Assembly (NCBI RefSeq): GCF_019649055.1
Contig: NW_026570302.1
Coordinates: 576,990 to 640,989, forward strand
Reading direction: 5' to 3'
Length of the DNA: 64,000 nucleotides
Source: Paramacrobiotus metropolitanus
Lineage: Eukaryota > Tardigrada > Eutardigrada > Parachela > Macrobiotidae
The stretch's first letter is position 1. Each line of letters opens with the position of its first letter. The position numbers and the translations under genes were made by a program. The notes beneath the pieces are model-generated. The model was not told where the DNA came from. It made no database searches and saw nothing but the letters and a program-made list of their open reading frames with translations. Positions 34,549 to 45,363 of the stretch are shown piece by piece.

Positions 34549-35145
34549 ATGGGCGGGGACTGGACGTCCACCCTGTGGGAGGCCATGGAGGAAGTGCTGC
34601 CGGCGCCCAGCTTGGAGGAGTTGCGGACCTTGGCCGAATGGTTGGCGGGGATCCTAAAGGAAAATAAATAAGTTTTTTCACGGGGCTGTCTGCCGAGTAA
34701 AGTGCTGTGTCTCAAAATTCAGACGGGTTTTCGCCAAACGTAACTACTTCATCGAATTTCCTAAAATTTTGGTCACTTCCAGACGTTTTTTTAATTGGTC
34801 TCCGGACGCCAGAATTGCTCACTTTTAGTCTTGTATATTTTTGTAATAAAAAGTTACTATACGCCCGGACATTCCGGTTATATTAATTAGATTTGAAATC
34901 GTTTACGGTGTGATGCGGAGATCAGTCAGTCTTAAACAATCAGACTGGATTTTGTCGTTGCATAGGCTTTGTGGGCTACCCAGTCCCTTGATCCGCGTCC
35001 GTCCGTGCATTACCGCGGGAAGCGATGGTGTGAGAAGGGTCTGCAGGAGCTGCGCTTGGACAGGCTGTCCCGTACCGCCCTACGTTTTCTCCTCATCCTG
35101 CCGGAATTTCTGCGTACAACTACCGATCTACTCCGAATGAATTGA
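34549..35145 (+). pseudogene. F-box family copy 8, 3' fragment
   Basis: The end of exon 2 (34,549-34,671: TSTLWEAMEEVLPAPSLEEL and LAEWLAGIL) and an open exon 3 (34,966-35,145: ALWATQSLDPRPSVHYRGK, RWCEKGLQELRLDRL) are preserved. Exon 2 ends at a stop rather than a recognisable donor. The F-box part is absent: the sequence to the left belongs to the opposite-strand copy, so the two were joined by a rearrangement near 34,450-34,550. Confidence 0.75.
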
Positions 35146-36692
35146 GGGAAAGGTCGGCCATCTGACGGTTTAGTTTTTCCCGTTCCGGTTGAGCGTTCCC
35201 TTTGGGAACGTACGGAGTACGTAAAATGCGAAGTTGTTGTTTCTCCGTTTGTATTTTCAAGATAACTTCGGTGGTTCTCCGCTGAAGGTTATCTTGCTGT
35301 AATTTGTTGTTAGCATATTTCTTTATAGCGGAGTTTATGTATCTTGTGACTCTTGTCATGTGGGCTTCCCGAATTCAAGATCCGCTTAATTGTAAGTAAT
35401 TTGCTTCATTTTGCCAGTCATGATCTGGTTCTAAGAGTTTTGCTTAAGAAAATCTTCCGGAAGTGAAGAGACATCGTTACGGGTACTGCCGTACGCTATG
35501 TTGATACCGGGTATTTGCGTAAATATCCACAGATATTTACTGACCAGTGGTTGATAAATGGTGGTGCCTCAGTTGATTAATACTGACCAGTGGTTAAGCG
35601 CATCTGTGCTATAAAGCATGACCAACCGCTTCGTTTATTATCTTCACGCTTCGTCATTTTGACGACTTACGAACTCTAAATTGCTTCTTACTTGGTATCG
35701 ACACGCATTTCTCGATCCAAAGAAACGGTTTGCACATGCTGTTATCGCCTGCTGACAAGCATATAATAATTTATTATGCATTATACGTACATTCGTCGCC
35801 GGTTAATTACATACTGGTATATGTTACGGTTTGATGATTGCTAGCAAGCCTACCAGTAGCATGATTAACCAAACAATTCTAAGTCGAGAATGGAGGGTGT
35901 CCGAAAGGGAAAGAACGGAAAGAGCCGGCATGTAACTGTGGACAGTCTTTAAGATGAGAATGTGATACGCGGAGACCCGATGGCGGATTCGTATACGGCG
36001 CGATTTCGAAGTCCTCAGGCGCCGCCGCTGAAGTAGCGTCAGACTGGAAAGTGGAAGCCTAAGCTCGATTACTGATTGTTGTCATGATTTTTTTCTATTG
36101 CATGCTAGAAATCTGGCACTTGGTCTACCATCAATGTGACGCTGCAGTTGTTTTACCAAAAGATATCTATAGAAAACTATTACTAACTCGTGCGAATCGT
36201 TGCACTTGCATTTTGTTTCAAGGTTCAACTTCAAAAATTCGCCTACAGCACGTACATTTTAGGAACAGAAGATGGGAGTGTTAAAACATCTATAGGAAAG
36301 TTGCACCGGTCGTATTTGGTCATACTTGACGGGATCTAACAGAACATCGGTGAAAAAGCCACAATTCGGAATTGGATAAGCATGTCATCAAAATGCAGAA
36401 ATTCATAATGTTATACGTCAACATTCTTGGAACCGCCGAAGGGATTCGCTGAAGGACTCCGCGGTTCACTCGGTGAGGGCGCCATCATTCCGGACAGACG
36501 ATGTCCACCGATCTGCCATCCGGCAGGTAGTGCAATAAGGCAATCCAGCAGAATCTGTTCAGCGCACGCAGCTCCAGGTCGGCCAGATCGGACATGGTCC
36601 ATGTGCGACGCCGATAAGAAGAAGAGGGGCGCGGATCACACGACTGGTACTCCCGTAAAATCTGCAGATTTATTCAACCGATTATTATGACG
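35146..36692. other. Intergenic, no supported gene
   Basis: A direct repeat containing TACTGACCAGTGGTTGATA/TAAG occurs at about 35,537 and 35,580. A short minus-strand frame at 36,420-36,600 (LADLELRALNRFCWIALLHY) looks protein-like but stops soon and matches nothing I know. Nothing else is supported. Confidence 0.45.
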
Positions 36693-36694
36693 TA

Positions 36695-37639
36695 CGAGGG
36701 TTACTCGGAAAGTAATGATAATCAGTATCAGTTAATAATCATGAAATTATGCACTAATTTTTTAAAAACTGTAGCATTCATAACTAGATCATAGGGCAAT
36801 GGCCGTGGCCATACCGCCTAAGGTTGGCGGTTGGCAAGGCTCTGAACATGGCTGGGTAGCGCTGATTTTCACTGATCACTGAAAGCGTTGCCTTAATTAC
36901 TGGCCAGTTTTCATGATATTATTTTGAAAAACTGATTTGCAGAGAGAAGTGTAGAATTTTTTCATACTGCATTGCCTGTTCTGTTGCCTTAATAAGGACC
37001 ATTCTTTGCTGATGTTGCCAGCTGGTTCCAGCGAACTCGCACCGAGCACTCCGTTTTGACAACGGTGCTCAAATTTTGGAATATTTTTTTGAGTTTCCAC
37101 TTTCGAAAAGTAATCATAGTCAAAACCCTGATCGAGAAGGATTCTTTTCCCACCCCGAAGCAATAGCAGAGGGTCTAAGCATTATGGAAGAAAAGGTGTC
37201 GAGGGTGTGCTGCAGCTTCTTACTGATAACGCAGAAGAAAATGGTTTCTGACACGGTATCATCCGTGTGGTGCAATATCGCGAAAATCCACAGATAAGCA
37301 CCCCGTCCCTGCTTTAATTTTTTTCTCGGCCTGGAGTAAAAGTATCGTTCCACATTATTTTTCTTAGTTTACCTTAGTCCTTTATCTGTTCCAGATATTT
37401 CCTGGCTTGAAAAAATTGTTGCGTGGCAAAAGTTTGAAATGATGAATAACTGGAAGAAAATATCAGTACACCGATCTCTAAGATACCGCCTAATTTCTTT
37501 TCGAAAACGTTTGATGAGTGGCTGTTTAGTTGTTTGCGTTGTATAGAGATTGAGGGACATTGTTTTGAGAAAATACAAGGAAAACGTTGCTGCAATAAAA
37601 AATTTTGCGCAAATTATCATTACTTTCCGAGTAACCTCG
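36695..37639. mobile_element. 945-bp mariner-like element, TA duplication
   Basis: The left end CGAGGGTTACTCGGAAAGTA and the right end, its complement with one base missing, are flanked by TA (36,693-36,694 and 37,640-37,641). The interior has short minus-strand frames (37,163-36,897 and 37,353-37,120) without a recognisable DDD/E transposase signature, so it is non-autonomous or too decayed to tell. Confidence 0.75.
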
Positions 37640-37860
37640 TATCTGCTGAATATGTAATTACATATTTCCTGAATAAAATCTAATGCAGTACACTAATACA
37701 GTATATGTCACGGTATTTACTAGAGAAAAGGATAGAACTCTCTCTACCAGTAAAAACTACTCGTATTAACCAAAAATTATCAACAATTCACGAAAAGCTT
37801 TTCAGCCATCCCTCGCTTCCAACTTAAAATCCTGCACTTAACCTTTAGGTACCACCGTAT

Positions 37861-38325
37861 TAACGCGGTATGCGTAGTATGCCTGTACTTTGTACGTATG
37901 TCGTAGTTACGTACGGTTTACCTGTGCTTATCTAAAGCTTTTGATCGCTAATTCTATCAGCGATTCTGCTTGTCTTGATGAGTCTGAGTCTTGATGAGAG
38001 TGAGTTGAGTCTTGGATTTGGCAGAGTCTGTGCGCAGTGTGTGCAGATTTGATAGAGTTGGCTGGAGAGTCTGTATGCAGTGTGTGCAGTCTTCAGATTA
38101 TGATTAAAGGTTATGAGATCCTGAGTGACCTTCTTGTGGCGAAAGCATTAGTGTGAAGTGTGTACCTGCAGGAAGTCACATAAGAATCTGGATGACAACA
38201 TCATCCAGATATTTGGTTGTGAGCTAGGAGCAGATCACCGTTCAGAAGAGAGTCCCACTCTACCGACTGTGTGTGGTTGGTCATCTAGTACGGTAGTCGT
38301 GGTGCGACTGCCGTATAGCATGTCA
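37861..38325 (+). repeat. 5' LTR
   Basis: 465 bp, begins TAACGCGGTATGCG and ends AGCATGTCA. It contains a duplicated GTGCAGTGTGTGCAG-like segment and repeated GAGTCTTGATGAG. Confidence 0.9.
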
Positions 38326-38343
38326 TGGCGCCTTCCGGATTTT
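38326..38343 (+). promoter_or_regulatory. tRNA primer-binding site of the LTR element
   Basis: TGGCGCCTTCCGGATTTT lies immediately after the LTR. TGG pairs with a tRNA CCA end. The tRNA species is not assigned. Confidence 0.6.
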
Positions 38344-38828
38344 ACCAACCCCTGGGATTTCTGGACGGTGAGTGATTTTCGATTGTTTGGATTGTTGGTG
38401 TTTTGGTGGCCGAGTTGGTAGTACCACGTGGATCCTCAGAGAGTCCCGTGAGGATACGGTTCCTAAGTGGAACTGTACAGTCGGCCTTGGTTGACCCAAG
38501 TCTCCTTAGAAGGAACTTGGAGGACACGGTTCCTAAGTGAGAGCCAGGTGTCTGGTACGGTCCCAAAGTGAGAACCAGGTACCGGGAGTCTGCGGGAAGT
38601 AGATCTCCGAGTTTGGTTTGGCGTGGGTACGCTTGGTTTGGCGCAGTACAGTAGTGATCTGTACTCGCGGGTTTAGTTATTATAGACGGTACAGGGAGTC
38701 GTAGTGATCAGCCCCGTTATAGTCTGTAGTTAACTTCCGGGTAGACGCTGGCAGTGTCAGCGTTATCTGGATTTGACATCTTGATCTGTTGTCTGTGTGT
38801 CCAGGCATTAACTTCGCAGGCGCTGACT

Positions 38829-40358
38829 ATGGATCGGTCAGTGACAGGTGAATCGCAGTTGGCTGTGGATGGCTTATCTGCACGGGCTGCTGCAGGATGC
38901 AGCAGACGGACTGGTTTAGGGTTCAGTAGTGCTGATCCTGGCCAGGTTAAAGGCACTGTACCTGGTGGTACGGTGAATGGCGGAAGAGAAGTCGTAGATG
39001 AAACATCTATGATCAAGGAAAATTTTGATTTTACTGGTTTACGGGAACTGGAAAAACGGATCATGGAGATTGACCCTGTTTCCGTTCCAGTTGATCAAAT
39101 TGGTTTTGAAGATGATATCGAATTATTTGGTAATAATTTCGTAAATATTGGCAGTGAAATGGCCGATGCTGTGACAGACTTGCAGCATGGAGATGAGTTG
39201 TTTTCGAATTTACCAGATATTCGCCAGCAGAGAAGTGGTGAAGGGCATGGCGAGAGCAATGAACTGCTGGAAGTGTATCAGCAGCTTGTCCTTGATTATG
39301 AGAAGTTACAGGCTGATTACAGGATTTCACAGTCAGATTTGAATACTGTGAAAGCGGATCTGCATTCAGAGAGGGAACATGCTAAAAGGTTAGCACGAAA
39401 GATTGAGAGTTTTGAAACAGAACGTGATGACATCATGCGCCAGAAAGTTGATTTGGCGCATGAATGGAACAGGCAGAAGAAAGAAACAGCTGAAATGCAG
39501 AAGCGATTGAGTGAATGTTCTGCATTGCTGAAACTAAAGGTGAATAATTTTCTTTTGGAAAAGAAATTATTTGACGAAAACTTCGCAAAGTTTAATGCAG
39601 AAAGAAATCTGCATAAGCGACCAGATGTAGAAAAAGGAATTAGAGCGCAGTCAGAGAAGAGTTCTGTGATTGAGGTTGTACATGAACGAGATGTACAGGG
39701 TACAGTAGGTGCTGGTAGGCCTGTGCGTCCTCGAACTCTGTCCGCACAGAAATTGAATGGGCAGACTGTAATTGACTTTTTGGATTTGCGTACTCGGTAC
39801 CATAATCTTCAAGAAGGGTTTGGAATGAATCGTAGTTTGTCTCCTACGATTTCGAATGTTAGTTCAAACGATTTCTATAATATGCAGTTGAAGTTAGCTG
39901 CATTAGAAAAACGTATTGATGCGCAGGAAAAAGCGACGGCTGAAAGGAAAGCTGATGAGTCACTCAGCTTGAACAGTCTGGCACGTGTTTTGAAAGGTGC
40001 ATTCAGGGATGACGTAATGTATCCTGAAAAGTTTAATGGCAAGAAAGGTTCGATGACAGTAGAGAACTTTATCGAAAGTGTTGATAATTGTATCACGCAC
40101 AATGGATGGTATGATAGAGATGTGATCGACAAGTGTCTATCACGGTGTCTCACAGGTACAGCTTTGTGCTGGTACAGCGATAAGTACGAGGATAATAAGC
40201 ATAAGACTTGGAACCACTGGAAAGAAATGTTGGAGAAACATTTCTCAGATGAGAAAGATGTGATGGCGTTAAGGGAAAAAATTGGTAACAGGATGTTTAC
40301 CAGTAAGGATACCCCGAACACATACGTAGACTGGTTTACAACTATCTTTAGAAAGTAA
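38829..40358 (+). CDS. Gag polyprotein, N-terminal part
   Basis: The first ATG of the open frame is at 38,829 (the frame is open from 38,754 without ATG). The product has a long heptad-rich coiled coil around residues 140-260 and then a Ty3-type retrotransposon-gag core (KFNGKKGSMTVENFIESVDN, ALCWYSDKYED, NHWKEMLEKHFSDE). It ends at a TAA just where the gag core would continue. The next frame, in -1 relation, carries the continuation, so a single base change or programmed -1 frameshifting separates them. Confidence 0.85.
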   Translation: MDRSVTGESQLAVDGLSARAAAGCSRRTGLGFSSADPGQVKGTVPGGTVNGGREVVDETSMIKENFDFTGLRELEKRIMEIDPVSVPVDQIGFEDDIELFGNNFVNIGSEMADAVTDLQHGDELFSNLPDIRQQRSGEGHGESNELLEVYQQLVLDYEKLQADYRISQSDLNTVKADLHSEREHAKRLARKIESFETERDDIMRQKVDLAHEWNRQKKETAEMQKRLSECSALLKLKVNNFLLEKKLFDENFAKFNAERNLHKRPDVEKGIRAQSEKSSVIEVVHERDVQGTVGAGRPVRPRTLSAQKLNGQTVIDFLDLRTRYHNLQEGFGMNRSLSPTISNVSSNDFYNMQLKLAALEKRIDAQEKATAERKADESLSLNSLARVLKGAFRDDVMYPEKFNGKKGSMTVENFIESVDNCITHNGWYDRDVIDKCLSRCLTGTALCWYSDKYEDNKHKTWNHWKEMLEKHFSDEKDVMALREKIGNRMFTSKDTPNTYVDWFTTIFRK

Positions 40359-40360
40359 AG

Positions 40361-41083
40361 TTGGACGAATCAGAGCGCGTGTACTATCTGAAGCAAGGGC
40401 TGAAGAAGTGCAGATACGGCTGGTACACGTACATGGAAGAGAATGAAATTCAGGATACTGAAGAGTTCCTGAATGGGTTAAAACTGCAGTACAGGTTGGC
40501 GAAAGAAGATTCAGATGTAGAAGATCTGGATCAGCCAAGCGATAATACTGGTGAGTCCGGTAGAGAAGGCACTGGTGACGATGATGACCAGTCTTCAGCA
40601 GTGAGTGAGGATAAGTCGAGTTCGGATAATGGAAAAATTGTGATTAATTTTTCCAAGTGGTTTCTTCCAAATGGAAAACCGATTTGTTTTAAGTGCCATG
40701 GTTTGCACAAAAGTGTAGAATGCGCAAGTAAAGGGCCGCGTAAGCCTATGTTGGCTGAACCGCCGCCTGAGGTAGTGAAGCAGCACATGTTAAAGTTGAG
40801 AGTGAACCCCGAATGTAACAGCATGGCGGTAGCCCATGTTGGTCGGAAGTTTAAGCCTGGAAGGGATAAATCTGCTGGAAATAAGCAAACGACTTCTAAG
40901 GTTTATTTACCGAAGCGAACGGAAGTGTATTTGCGGAGCTGTAATGCATCCAAGGATGTGAAAGCTTGCATCAGTGGCAGTGTCAGTCAGCAGCAGTTTG
41001 ACACAGTGCATCACAGAGTGGCACCTATTTTGCAGTGGGGGTGCCAAAGCTGGAAAGTTTCCTCTGGCCGTAAATTATCATGA
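40361..41083 (+). CDS. Gag polyprotein, C-terminal part with zinc knuckle
   Basis: This frame continues the gag homology (DESERVYYLKQGLKKCRYG). It then has an acidic linker and a CCHC-like knuckle CFKCHGLHKSVEC with spacing C-x2-C-x3-H-x4-C, one residue shorter than the usual C-x2-C-x4-H-x4-C. There is no ATG at its start, which supports read-through or frameshift expression with the preceding frame, or simple damage. Confidence 0.8.
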   Translation: MDESERVYYLKQGLKKCRYGWYTYMEENEIQDTEEFLNGLKLQYRLAKEDSDVEDLDQPSDNTGESGREGTGDDDDQSSAVSEDKSSSDNGKIVINFSKWFLPNGKPICFKCHGLHKSVECASKGPRKPMLAEPPPEVVKQHMLKLRVNPECNSMAVAHVGRKFKPGRDKSAGNKQTTSKVYLPKRTEVYLRSCNASKDVKACISGSVSQQQFDTVHHRVAPILQWGCQSWKVSSGRKLS

Positions 41084-42077
41084 AAATAAGAATCCATGAT
41101 TTTAGGCTATTTAAACGAACGTTAATTTATGAGCTGAATATAATTCATAGTTACTGGTGAATTATGAATGCTAGTTGGGCAAGCACTTGATGCTTGTGCA
41201 GTTATACTTGACTGAATTTGCAGTTTAGATATTGGCAGTGTTAATATCTAACTTGCTTTTGCTTTGAAACTTTTGGTTTAAAACTATCAGCATTAATTGG
41301 TTTGCTGATTTTCGGATTAAATCAATTAGGTTAAATGAACCGGAAGTAAGTACTGTGTGTTGATGCGTTACTGCGTTGGTGGCAGTTACGTATACAGCAG
41401 TATTTGAAATGCTGTAGTGCAGCATCAGAAATTTTGAATTGCTGAATTACTTAGTTTTTCAGCAGATTAGTTTTCGGAACTGAGCAGTGGTGTAATCTGT
41501 TCACTTTGGCCATGAATCGCAACAGTAAGTGTTTTGCGATGGTTCGGTTGAGGCGTGTAATTGGTGGTTCCATCCTGAAAAGCGAGTACTCAGGATATCA
41601 GTAACTGGCTGTGTATGGCTGCCGTGTGACCATGAAGGAACCTGGCAGAGTGTGGTTCATCGCGTGTGTGCAAGTTTGCAGTGGGGGTGATCCTCATTGT
41701 ACAGTGGATTGATGTTATCCACTGATCGGACTTTTCCTTGGCTTGTGCTGGATGTCGAGCATAATGGATCCTCGAGCTCGGTGTGAGGGAGAGGATGGAT
41801 GAAACGAAGGATTTGGACATTTTGGACCTGGATAACTGATGGATCGTGGACAGATGCGTGTGGAATTGTTGATCATCGGAGGACGAGGACGGACTCAGCA
41901 GCGCTGGACCACCATTTGGACCTCCCGTACCCTCCGGATTCCACACGGACCACGATAACGATCCACCGGAAGTTGGTACTTTCCTGGATTTTGAGTTTGT
42001 TTTGGTTTTGTTCTTCGTAAATTGGCGGACCTTAATGAATGATTTCTTGTGGTTCTACGCGGACGTTAGAACGGTTT

Positions 42078-42087
42078 GCAGTGGGGG
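42078..42087 (+). promoter_or_regulatory. Polypurine tract of the LTR element
   Basis: GCAGTGGGGG directly abuts the right LTR. The same TTTGCAGTGGGGGT string also occurs at about 41,029 and 41,676 inside the element. Confidence 0.65.
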
Positions 42088-42552
42088 TAACGCGGTATGC
42101 GTAGTATGCCTGTACTTTGTACGTATGTCGTAGTTACGTACGGTTTACCTGTGCTTATCTAAAGCTTTTGATCGCTAATTCTATCAGCGATTCTGCTTGT
42201 CTTGATGAGTCTGAGTCTTGATGAGAGTGAGTTGAGTCTTGGATTTGGCAGAGTCTGTGCGCAGTGTGTGCAGATTTGATAGAGTTGGCTGGAGAGTCTG
42301 TATGCAGTGTGTGCAGTCTTCAGATTATGATTAAAGGTTATGAGATCCTGAGTGACCTTCTTGTGGCGAAAGCATTAGTGTGTAGTGTGTACCTGCAGGA
42401 AGTCACATAAGAATCTGGATGACAACATCATCCAGATATTTGGTTGTGAGCTAGGAGCAGATCACCGTTCAGAAGAGAGTCCCACTCTACCGACTGTGTG
42501 TGGTTGGTCATCTAGTACGGTAGTCGTGGTGCGACTGCCGTATAGCATGTCA
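42088..42552 (+). repeat. 3' LTR
   Basis: Same length as the 5' LTR. The visible difference is A to T in the GTGTGAAGTGTG segment (about 38,155 versus 42,382). Confidence 0.9.
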
Positions 42553-42903
42553 GTATCATGGAAGGGTGGGAATCTAGTGAGGCGTCGAAATAATCTCACA
42601 TTAGAAAAGTTCGAAAATGCACCAAGGGATTTATATTACAGCGGTTTACGTTCAAACATTTGATTAGGAGTTTATGGCAACCAATACCATATTCTTTTCT
42701 AAAACTAGCCAACATGTTTTTGCAGCGTGCAAACAGCTTATCGTTTATTAGCGCACGGTTATTGGCTATGTTTATTCGATACTGTCTGCATAAAACCATC
42801 AGCCGAAGAGAATCCGTTTAATGTCGTTACTGTTCTTCGTAAAAAAGATTATCTAGTACGTGCCGAATTATACCCGGCTTGACTACTCAATGAAATCAAT
42901 CAA

Positions 42904-44494
42904 TCAATCAATCAGTACCTCAATCCATTTCCTGGCCTTCACTGCACTGTCAATCCGGACGTCCACGCGCTGCGTGTTGGAGTACAGCTTCGACGGCGGC
43001 CGCACGCGGTAGCGTCGCAGATGCTGTTCCCACAAGTTCACAATGCGCGCCTCATCGACATGCCCCGGGGTGAAGACGGCCGGTGGAATTTTGGCGAACA
43101 TCATGGGCTGCCGATCCCGGTCCATCAGGGCCAAGAAATAATCCGTCCAGATCACCCGGTCACAGCACGCCACGAGCCGGGACAGGTGCGCGGCGAACGT
43201 GGCCGATACCTGGCCCCAACTCCATTCATAACCCGAAAATGCTGCTTCGATCTTGATCAGTCGCTGGTAGATGATGAAACGCTGGATACGGATGCCGGCG
43301 TCGTCCACGAGCTTCTTACTCTCCTCCAGCGTTTCATCGACATCATTTAGGTTCCATCGGTGGAGGTATCTCGTTTCGGTTAGACGCATACAGATGGTGC
43401 GCGTGTTCGGTGTGATGTACTTGAAGAGGCAGGCGTACTTAACGTAATGATTACCCCACTGTCCGGGCAACAAAGGATCCAGCGGGTGCTTTGTGACCCG
43501 CACCTCCTGGGACAGCTCCGCCGACGTGAGAATGGCTTCCCACAGCTGACAAATGCGACGACAGCGCTGACGATCGACGGTGTCCAGTGACAGGAAGACT
43601 TCTTTCAGCACGTCCAATGTCAACGCCAACCCGTCTCTACCGACATCCCGCCGTATTTTTCGCTTGCGTCCAGAATCCGATTTTCCGATTTTCTCCAGTA
43701 ACTGACCGTGAAACAGCGGATGCTGTCGTTTTCTGTCGAACACCCTCGCCTAGGGAAAGATCAAGAAAATTATTATTATTATTGCTATTATTAGGTATAT
43801 AGTAGCACTCTACAGTGCAAACAACAGCGCTGAACTTAGCTTTCATTATGAAACAACAGCAATGACATACCACGTCTTCGGCCGTCAGAGGCGGGTCCTG
43901 GCGTCGTCGCAGAACCAGCATCGTCTGACTGAGCACCTTGGTAAACAGCACGTGGAATTCTCGCTCTACTTGCTTCAACAGCCGCGCCGCAGCAGACGGC
44001 TGCAGAGCCCAGTAACCGTCAGGCACACCACACGACTGGATGCTGAAATGATCCGCAGCAACGAGCTGTGGTTGGCCGCCGTCTCCCGCCGAATTCCGAA
44101 TCTGGCGGTCGGGAACCAGCTCACGACGATGCTCCCCGCCCATCTTAACTTCCACCAGCGACACATCAGGCAGGTTTCTGAACCATCTGCACCGCATTTT
44201 CCCGGGATACCACTTCCACACGCCATCCCCGCCGTCATGCAACAGGACTTCTACAACGGTGCCCATGCCAGCGTCAGCAAATCGCTCGATAGAGCTATCC
44301 CAGATCTTCCCGTATCCCACCACGCAACACTGCAACGGGCTTCCGAAATCAACGATCAGTCGCGACGGAGAGCTATCGTCCCCAGACTTCTCTTCCAGAC
44401 CGATGACATGGCCATGCTGAAGGACCCCGTCAATCTCCACGTCCACAGCATTCCACGCATACACAGATCGCTCATTGTCCTCATACAGATGCAT
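42904..44494 (-). CDS. Agenet-F-box protein, intact two-exon gene
   Basis: Exon 1 (44,494-43,871) and exon 2 (43,749-42,904) join in phase 0 through a 121-bp GT-AG intron, giving 489 residues. The start ATG gives MHLYEDNERS. An Agenet/Tudor-like pair occupies about residues 15-67 (AVDVEIDGVLQHGHVIGLEE, LIVDFGSPL) and 79-133 (VVEVLLHDGGDGVWKWYPGK, SLVEVKMGG, ELVPDRQIR). Exon 2 opens with a basic RKRKIRR patch, then the F-box at about 249-282 (LTLDVLKEVFLSLDTVDRQR, CRRICQLWEAIL). It is the most divergent family member and has no exon 3 motif. A tandem Agenet fold would read methylated or aromatic-cage ligands, and the F-box would recruit Skp1. The combined function is inference. An (ATCA)n run overlaps the stop region. 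Confidence 0.8.
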
Positions 44495-45363
44495 TTTCAG
44501 TTGTCTGGCTTGGTCTTCCCTGAGATGCAGCAAAGAGCAAGAGGGGATGAATTCCGCAGCGATGGTAAACACTGAACCAGTGGGAACAACAGCCAGGTAA
44601 CTGCACGGATTCGGAGGCAGTAAAAAGCTACAGATAATTTACAGTACTAGTACTTCGTTGATCACAGTTCAAAACTCAAATCACAAATGCCTGCGAAAAA
44701 CAGCCATTAATGGTAAAGGACCGTAAAGCAAATACCAAATAATTGCCAGTGGTGCTGTCAAGCTGCAGGCAACAGGTGGTGAGAAATTGGAGTTAACGTA
44801 ACCGCTGCTACAGGGTGCACCGCCCACCGTTACAATAGAGAAATATTTACTTTTCGGCTTCCACTTTTTACCTTTAAAACACACAGATCGCATAATTATA
44901 ATATTTTTATTGTTAAATGCTAGGAGGTGTACATGGTGGATAACTGATCTGTCCTATTGTCCTCTGGTTTGGTGCCCAGCTGATTATGTCACCGAGACAC
45001 CGGCAATAGGTATTATCGCTGGTGTAGTTCAGTGTCAGCAGTGCAATCCACTCATTCTAAACCCTTGACTCTACGTCGACTTTTGTCAGAAGTTAGGAAG
45101 TTCAGAAGTCAGAACTGTCACTGCTTTCGCTCCAGTAACGGCAAGATCTGAGTCGACATCATCAGACAGCCCAAAACAAAAACACAAACAACATTTATTT
45201 AAAGTAACTCAGTAAGTGTATACAGCAGCGTAAATACTGGCGCTTAACTGTGCCGACAGGATCAGCAGCATATCGGGATTAGACGACTTAACAAAATGGG
45301 CGATAACATTGAATTTAGTGCTTTTAAAAAACAAATGGCGATGGCCTTTTGTAAAAATTTATT

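Larger units (their letters stand above)
37861..42552 (+). mobile_element. Gag-only LTR retrotransposon, very recent
   Basis: Two 465-bp direct repeats (37,861-38,325 and 42,088-42,552) differ at one base that I can see. They are flanked by GTAT on both sides (37,857-37,860 and 42,553-42,556). A TGGCGCCTTCCGGATT primer-binding site starts directly after the left LTR, and a GCAGTGGGGG purine tract precedes the right LTR. Only Gag is encoded. No protease, reverse transcriptase, RNase H or integrase fits in the remaining 1 kb, so it depends on a helper. The LTRs begin TAAC rather than TG. Confidence 0.9.

Noticed and set aside
36427-36690. 87-codon frame and its antisense
   Set aside because: Protein-like stretches in more than one frame but no continuous or recognisable product.
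36897-37163. Minus-strand frame considered as mariner transposase
   Set aside because: Lies in a TA-flanked element with mariner-like ends, but I could not see HTH or DDD/E landmarks.
42385-42663. 92-codon frame shared by both LTRs (also 38,158-38,421)
   Set aside because: Identical only because it lies in the LTRs; no coding features.
43862-44575. 237-codon plus-strand frame
   Set aside because: It is the antisense shadow of the intact Agenet-F-box exon 1 on the minus strand.
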